NCBI GenBank assembly: GCA_043736395.1
Contig: JAYTCQ010000256.1
Coordinates: forward strand, 1 to 19,689
Length of the DNA: 19,689 bases
From: JAFDVL01 sp043736395
GTDB lineage: Bacteria > Acidobacteriota > Blastocatellia > RBC074
Reading direction: 5' to 3'
Below the pieces are notes generated by a model, which searched no databases, was not told the origin of the DNA, and saw only the letters and a list, made by a program, of their open reading frames with translations. Position 1 is the stretch's first letter, and each line of letters starts with the position of its first letter. The position numbers and the translations under genes were made by a program. Below are positions 15,730 through 19,689 of this stretch, piece by piece.

Positions 15730-16443
15730 TCATTCACGTAATAATCCTAGGGATTCTTCGTAAGCTTTTATTAAAGTCGGATTAGTCTCAACAGACAAAT
15801 ATTTTTCAATTAGAGGCGCTACTTCTAACTCTTTCCATTCGCCGAGGGCAAGTGCGGCCATAGCTCGAACTAAATAGTCTTCATCCTGTTCTAGTAACTT
15901 CATTACCACTGAGGAAGCGGCTTTCCAGTGAAGTGACCGTAGCGCATTAACTGCATTAACTCTGACAGAGCTTGCTTCATCAGATAATGCTTCAATTAAA
16001 ACCCCAACTGAATTTAATTCGCCAATTTCACCTAACGCCCAAGCGGCTTTCGCTCGGCTCCACTCACCATTTCCCTTTTGTAATAATGTAACCAAGTAGG
16101 GTACTGCAGGTTCCGCTGCTTTCCCCATCTCTCCTAAAGATTCAGCCAAGTCTTCAGTTAGGTAAAGATCATCTGCAAGCATCAGCTCACCTAAGAGTTG
16201 TGCTGCGCTGGCTTCGCCACGCGCTGCCAAACCATCCACAAAAGGTGATATTACATTAAACGGCTGACGACCAGCTTTAATTTCATCACGCAGATAAATC
16301 ACCCATTCTTGTATAATTTTAGATTCCGAAACGGGTAAATTAATTAACCTATCAACCAGATGCTGATCTAAAGTCATCCGCTCTTCCCCATGAACATGCT
16401 TGATCAAACCAAGCATGTTTTGTAACTCTTCTCTAGTGCTCAT
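15730..16443 (-). CDS. HEAT-repeat protein, candidate Rhs immunity protein
   Basis: This is a 237-residue protein without export signal. Residues ~1-90 are helical with no family I can name. Residues ~95-237 are HEAT/PBS-lyase-type repeats: 'LAESLGEMGKAAEPAVPYLVTLL', 'AKAAWALGEIGELNSVGVLIEAL', 'VRVNAVNALRSLHW' and 'VRAMAALALGEWKELEVAPLIEKYL'. Such repeats make protein-binding solenoids. It is the first gene after the Rhs toxin (112 bases), which is where immunity genes of polymorphic toxin systems normally sit, and HEAT-type immunity proteins have been described in such loci. The immunity role is an inference from position. There is no clear Shine-Dalgarno before the ATG. It is followed closely by the DUF4291 gene. 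Confidence 0.82.
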   Translation of the reverse strand: MSTREELQNMLGLIKHVHGEERMTLDQHLVDRLINLPVSESKIIQEWVIYLRDEIKAGRQPFNVISPFVDGLAARGEASAAQLLGELMLADDLYLTEDLAESLGEMGKAAEPAVPYLVTLLQKGNGEWSRAKAAWALGEIGELNSVGVLIEALSDEASSVRVNAVNALRSLHWKAASSVVMKLLEQDEDYLVRAMAALALGEWKELEVAPLIEKYLSVETNPTLIKAYEESLGLLRE

Positions 16444-16530
16444 TATTATTTAAAGGTAGTTATATGAAAGATGTTTCTTCGTTTTCCCTTGTCATTGATG
16501 ATAAGTTAGGAGCAACAAGTCCGCATATTT

Positions 16531-16555
16531 CAATAATCCGCTTGCGTGATTATTG
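16531..16555 (-). terminator. Hairpin abutting the Rhs stop codon
   Basis: CAATAATC (16531-16538) pairs with GATTATTG (16548-16555), with a possible inner CGC/GCG extension in the loop. It begins at the base right after the Rhs TGA on the minus strand. There is no U-tract after it, so a standard intrinsic terminator is doubtful. It could be a weak terminator, an attenuator before the HEAT gene, or an mRNA-protecting hairpin. Confidence 0.4.
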
Positions 16556-17008
16556 TCATGCGGCAGGTCCATTGCACTCTGGTCCATTGGGCAAAATCTT
16601 AGCTTTTTTGATATTGTTATTAAATACGCCTATCTGTCCACGCCTCAATCCGTAATTTAGTGCCTTATCAGCACGCCTATTCACTTGTTCAAATTTCAGA
16701 TGAATAATATTTGGCCCACTAACGTTTGTAGAGTGATTGGGAAACATCTGACCCGCCGCATTACTACTACTAACTGCCGAGATAGCTGGATTCTGAAGCG
16801 CAGGTACAGTGCCCCGATTGACGCAAAACTCGGCTAATTTTGGATAGACCTTGGGGTGACGTTCCATAAGTTTCTCAGAATAATCTTTTCGCTGCGTCAC
16901 AAACAAATCATGACATGGTTCATTAGGTTTATTCTCAAGTTTGCAATTTTCCATTACCTTTTTGGCCTCAGCATCACTCATAGTTCGATAAAAGACTTCG
17001 CCATCACA
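16556..17008 (-). other. Variable C-terminal toxin tip of the Rhs protein
   Basis: These are 150 residues after the DLLGL cleavage motif. They begin CDGEVFYRTMSDAEAKKV. They contain 'LFVTQRKDYSEKLMERHPKVY', a 'FCVNRGTVPAL' strand, 'IIHLKFEQVN' and 'ALNYGLRRGQIGVFNNNI', with four to five Cys residues overall. The opening 'YRTMSDAEA' resembles the start of ADP-ribosyltransferase-like tips, where an Arg after the first strand binds NAD. No second catalytic signature is certain, so I leave the activity open. The domain could also belong to a recurring Rhs tip family of unknown activity. Confidence 0.6.
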
Positions 17009-19689
17009 GAGACCAAGGAGATCAATTCCCTGAATTGGGTTATTCGCATAAGCATATAAATTCAGCCCGCCCATTAAGCCAATTGGATCGGGAGTCAAGA
17101 AGCGCCCCATTTCCGGGATATAAAATCGGAAGCGATTATAATGTAGATTCATGTCTTCATCATAAATCTGACCTGGCAGTCGAAAAGGGTGAGGCGATTT
17201 ATCGCTAGAAGCACTCTTTAATGCTCCAAATGGAGTGTAATCATATTCCTCTATTTTTCCATTATCATCAAACGCACCAATAACCATTCCCTTCCAATTA
17301 GGGATAAGATATTGCGTCTTCCCATTAATAATTCTGGCTATTGGAAGGAATAATTGGGGGTGGTATAGATTTATTACCTGCGAGCCGTCGTCGCGGCGCT
17401 CCACAAGAGGAAGTGAGCCACTCCAAAGATAAGTCGTCGCTGCTCCGTTCTTTGTACGAGAGAGTAAGCGCGCGGCATTGTCGTAAACATACTGTATTTC
17501 AACTTGATCATCTACTGAATATCGTACTAAAAACCCATCCAGATCATAGTAATAATTACTAATTTTGTCTTGCTCTATACGAGTAGTAACATATCCACGC
17601 GAATCGTATTCCAGAGTAGTATTACCGAAAGATTTAAGTCGCCTGGATTCGTCATACTTAACCTCCATTGAACCACGTGAAAGCAGATTGCCGACTGCAT
17701 CATAATAATACATTTCCGGTGTTTCGTCAGTCCATACACATACCAATTCGTCTTCAGAGTTGAACTGGTAACGGTAAACCGTTTTACCTGAGCATACTTC
17801 AATTAGTCGGCCTCGCTCATCATATCTATAGTCAATTTTGAATAACACAGCCGCCTCTCGTTCAACTCGTTGGTGAGTTAACTGCCCTTTACTGTCGTAT
17901 TCGTAAAATAATTTAGCTTCGTTCGGGTACTTGATCATTGTTAACTGATTTATTTTGTCATACAGAAATTCAAATTTACCCGCATTCGCATCCTCCAAAC
18001 CGACCAAGCGCCCCCGAGCATCATAAGTATAAGATATTATTGTCTCCTCATCTATTTCCCAACCTACACAATCTCCCCCCTGATTATAATGATAATGAAT
18101 CGAACTTCCATTTTGACCCTCTTCTACAATTCTTCCCTCATCATCATATATAAATGAAACCTCTACATTATGCATCTTTACCGTAGCTAGATTCCTTAGG
18201 ATCGAGTAATCAAAATTAGCAATTGTTTTATTAGCAGTTTCCTTTGAAATAAGTAAACCTACCTCATTATAAGTAAATTTTAAAGATTCATTGGATCCAT
18301 TGTTTATTTCTCTCAATCGCTGCATTTCATCATATTCATATGTCTCAACCCTTCCATCATAAAATCTCTGCGTTATCACTCTTCCCAATTCATCATATTC
18401 AAATAAGTTCTTGCTTTGGTCAGGAAATCTAACTTCTAGAAGTAATTCCTCTACGCCATAATTTAAATAACTTGTTCGACCTAATGAGTCAGTATGTGAG
18501 ATTACTTCACCAAAAGTATCATAACGATAGGTTTCAACTTCACTAAGTTGATTTCGGATTTCGGTCGGAAGGCCAAGAGCATTCCGACGATAGGTCTTGT
18601 GCAACTGATTCGGGTAGGTAACCGAAATAATTTTACCCATCAAATCACGATCAATAGTAACCCGCTGCCCTTGAGCATCAGTAAGAGTTGCAAGAAACCC
18701 TAAGAGATCAAACTCCAGCCGCATAACAAACCCTAAATCATCTTCTAGTTCAATCGTACCATCGTTTCTAAGGAGGCGTTGTCTGAAGGAGTGACCATTC
18801 GCATCAATTCTCTCCGTTAAGAAACCACGTTCATATCGGTATTCTGTTTTGCCTCCTGAGGGCGTGATTTTCTTAATAACATTCCCCGAATCGTCATACT
18901 CCCAACGCCACACTTTTCCTTCCGCATCGACCATTTCCTTGGGATGACCATCAAAGGTGTTAGTTATCTCGCTTGTAGCACCATTGGCATGAATAAATTG
19001 CGTACTATATTCTGTTTTTTTTACTACAGACATACCATCCGCCCTAGCACCAGATGAGCCTATCAAGTTACCAGCACCATCATAAAAGCTGTTGGTACTT
19101 TCACCTAAAGGGTTCACTTGTTCCAATAACTTTCCATCCTCATATCTGTATATCTCGGACTGACCTCTCGCATTTGTAATTTTTGAACTTCCCTTCTTCA
19201 CGTCATATTCCATCTGACGGAGTCTATTGCCATCTGATCGCCAGATGGCAATACAACGTCGAAATTTGTCGTAGCTAGCATATTCTTTACCACCTAAAGG
19301 GTTCCCTTCTAATACTAATAGTCGGTCTAAATATGCATAAGACCAGCGACTCCCGACAGCATCCTGATATAAGATCAAATTATCGTGTTGATCGTATTCA
19401 TATGTTGCCATTCTTCGAACTTCGCTGTTGCGTGTCGACCACGAAAGCGTAAGTGAATGGATAAGCCCCCTTTCTGTATACTTGATAGTTAAGTGGCGCC
19501 CCATATCATCGAAAATAGAGTTAAGCTGACCCTGTAGATAGTGATAATTTAAGGCATTACCGTTTCTGTCTTCAACCTTAAGTATACGGAGATCAGAGCT
19601 ACCCTCCCAAGGATTGCCAAACCAGACACGCAAGTTTTGATTCGTCAATAGACTTATGGCTTCTTCTCGCTCAGCCACTAAAAGCGGTC
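16556..19689 (-). CDS. Rhs/YD-repeat polymorphic toxin, 5' part beyond window
   Basis: The frame is open through the right edge. The GTG at 19678 is an internal Val, because the upstream codons read Pro-Leu-Leu in frame with no stop. At least 1040 residues are visible. About 25 YD-type repeats (for example YEYDQHDNLILYQDAVG, 'YTYDARGRLVGLEDANAG', 'YEYDSKGQLTHQRV') build the beta-cocoon shell. The Rhs core motif closes it at residues ~860-890: 'GRFLTPDPIG', 18 residues, then DLLG-L. This matches the DPxG-x18-DPxG aspartyl self-cleavage motif of Rhs effectors except that the second Pro is Leu. Both Asp residues are kept. The last 150 residues (891-1040) are the variable toxin tip. The delivery genes (VgrG, PAAR, Tc or other) are not in the window, so the secretion route is unknown. 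Local base composition is AT-rich (16-20 G/C per 60 bases in two counted lines near 17941 and 18241). The HEAT-repeat gene follows. Confidence 0.92.
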   Translation of the reverse strand, partial: PLLVAEREEAISLLTNQNLRVWFGNPWEGSSDLRILKVEDRNGNALNYHYLQGQLNSIFDDMGRHLTIKYTERGLIHSLTLSWSTRNSEVRRMATYEYDQHDNLILYQDAVGSRWSYAYLDRLLVLEGNPLGGKEYASYDKFRRCIAIWRSDGNRLRQMEYDVKKGSSKITNARGQSEIYRYEDGKLLEQVNPLGESTNSFYDGAGNLIGSSGARADGMSVVKKTEYSTQFIHANGATSEITNTFDGHPKEMVDAEGKVWRWEYDDSGNVIKKITPSGGKTEYRYERGFLTERIDANGHSFRQRLLRNDGTIELEDDLGFVMRLEFDLLGFLATLTDAQGQRVTIDRDLMGKIISVTYPNQLHKTYRRNALGLPTEIRNQLSEVETYRYDTFGEVISHTDSLGRTSYLNYGVEELLLEVRFPDQSKNLFEYDELGRVITQRFYDGRVETYEYDEMQRLREINNGSNESLKFTYNEVGLLISKETANKTIANFDYSILRNLATVKMHNVEVSFIYDDEGRIVEEGQNGSSIHYHYNQGGDCVGWEIDEETIISYTYDARGRLVGLEDANAGKFEFLYDKINQLTMIKYPNEAKLFYEYDSKGQLTHQRVEREAAVLFKIDYRYDERGRLIEVCSGKTVYRYQFNSEDELVCVWTDETPEMYYYDAVGNLLSRGSMEVKYDESRRLKSFGNTTLEYDSRGYVTTRIEQDKISNYYYDLDGFLVRYSVDDQVEIQYVYDNAARLLSRTKNGAATTYLWSGSLPLVERRDDGSQVINLYHPQLFLPIARIINGKTQYLIPNWKGMVIGAFDDNGKIEEYDYTPFGALKSASSDKSPHPFRLPGQIYDEDMNLHYNRFRFYIPEMGRFLTPDPIGLMGGLNLYAYANNPIQGIDLLGLCDGEVFYRTMSDAEAKKVMENCKLENKPNEPCHDLFVTQRKDYSEKLMERHPKVYPKLAEFCVNRGTVPALQNPAISAVSSSNAAGQMFPNHSTNVSGPNIIHLKFEQVNRRADKALNYGLRRGQIGVFNNNIKKAKILPNGPECNGPAA

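Noticed and set aside
16464..16655. 63-codon plus-strand frame with an AAAGG 7 bases before its ATG
   Set aside because: It overlaps the Rhs 3' end in antisense and covers the post-Rhs hairpin. The protein has no recognisable feature beyond a short hydrophobic stretch. Kept out as a probable shadow, although the ribosome-site match is decent.
17059..19600. Recurring 'tcatcatattc'-like DNA words on the plus strand
   Set aside because: They encode the EYDE/YDD parts of YD repeats on the minus strand. They are unevenly spaced and do not form a CRISPR array.
19676..19678. GTG start for the Rhs protein
   Set aside because: The frame continues open to the window edge, and Rhs proteins carry a much longer N-terminal part, so this is an internal Val codon.

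Overview
The window reads as accessory chromosome of a Gram-negative bacterium, most likely an Acidobacteriota member of the Blastocatellia/Pyrinomonadales type. That placement is an inference. It rests on gene content: a Ser/Thr kinase fused to a formylglycine-enzyme-like domain, an exported caspase, tandem DUF4384 proteins, a CSLREA/beta-helix giant, a lipoprotein, and dispersed palindromic repeats. No rRNA, tRNA, CRISPR array, transposase or phage gene was seen. No gene-free stretch exceeds 300 bases.

Region 1 (1-13134) is entirely on the minus strand and is read from right to left. A lipoprotein (13134-12337) comes first. It is followed by a 1383-residue FG-GAP/beta-helix/DUF11 exported protein (12225-8074) and a FecR-like plus Ig-like protein with a C-terminal membrane helix (8071-6950). 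Next are an exported caspase with a TPR-rich tail (6840-4435) and a membrane Ser/Thr kinase with PEGA-like and SUMF1-type outer domains (4435-2282). Two DUF4384 proteins (2256-1483 and 1481-663) and a trypsin-like serine protease cut by the window edge (542-1) complete the series. Several junctions are tight: the caspase stop and kinase start share one base, and only one or two bases separate two other pairs. Every product except the kinase starts with an export signal, and the kinase is predicted to span the membrane. The set could therefore be a signalling and proteolysis module working across the inner membrane. This is a hypothesis.

Three palindromic repeats (572-653, 2264-2290, 6852-6945) sit at the 3' ends of genes in this series. 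One of them supplies the kinase stop codon.

Region 2 (13135-14138) holds a divergent intergenic region with promoter-like sequences and a lone plus-strand gene of unknown function (13341-14108).

Region 3 (14139-19689) is again on the minus strand. It carries the 3' part of an Rhs/YD-repeat polymorphic toxin gene with a 150-residue variable tip. Three compact genes follow: a HEAT-repeat protein, a DUF4291 protein and a pentapeptide-repeat protein. The HEAT gene is the best-placed candidate for the immunity gene. Parts of the Rhs gene are visibly AT-richer than region 1, which suits a mobile or recently acquired toxin locus.
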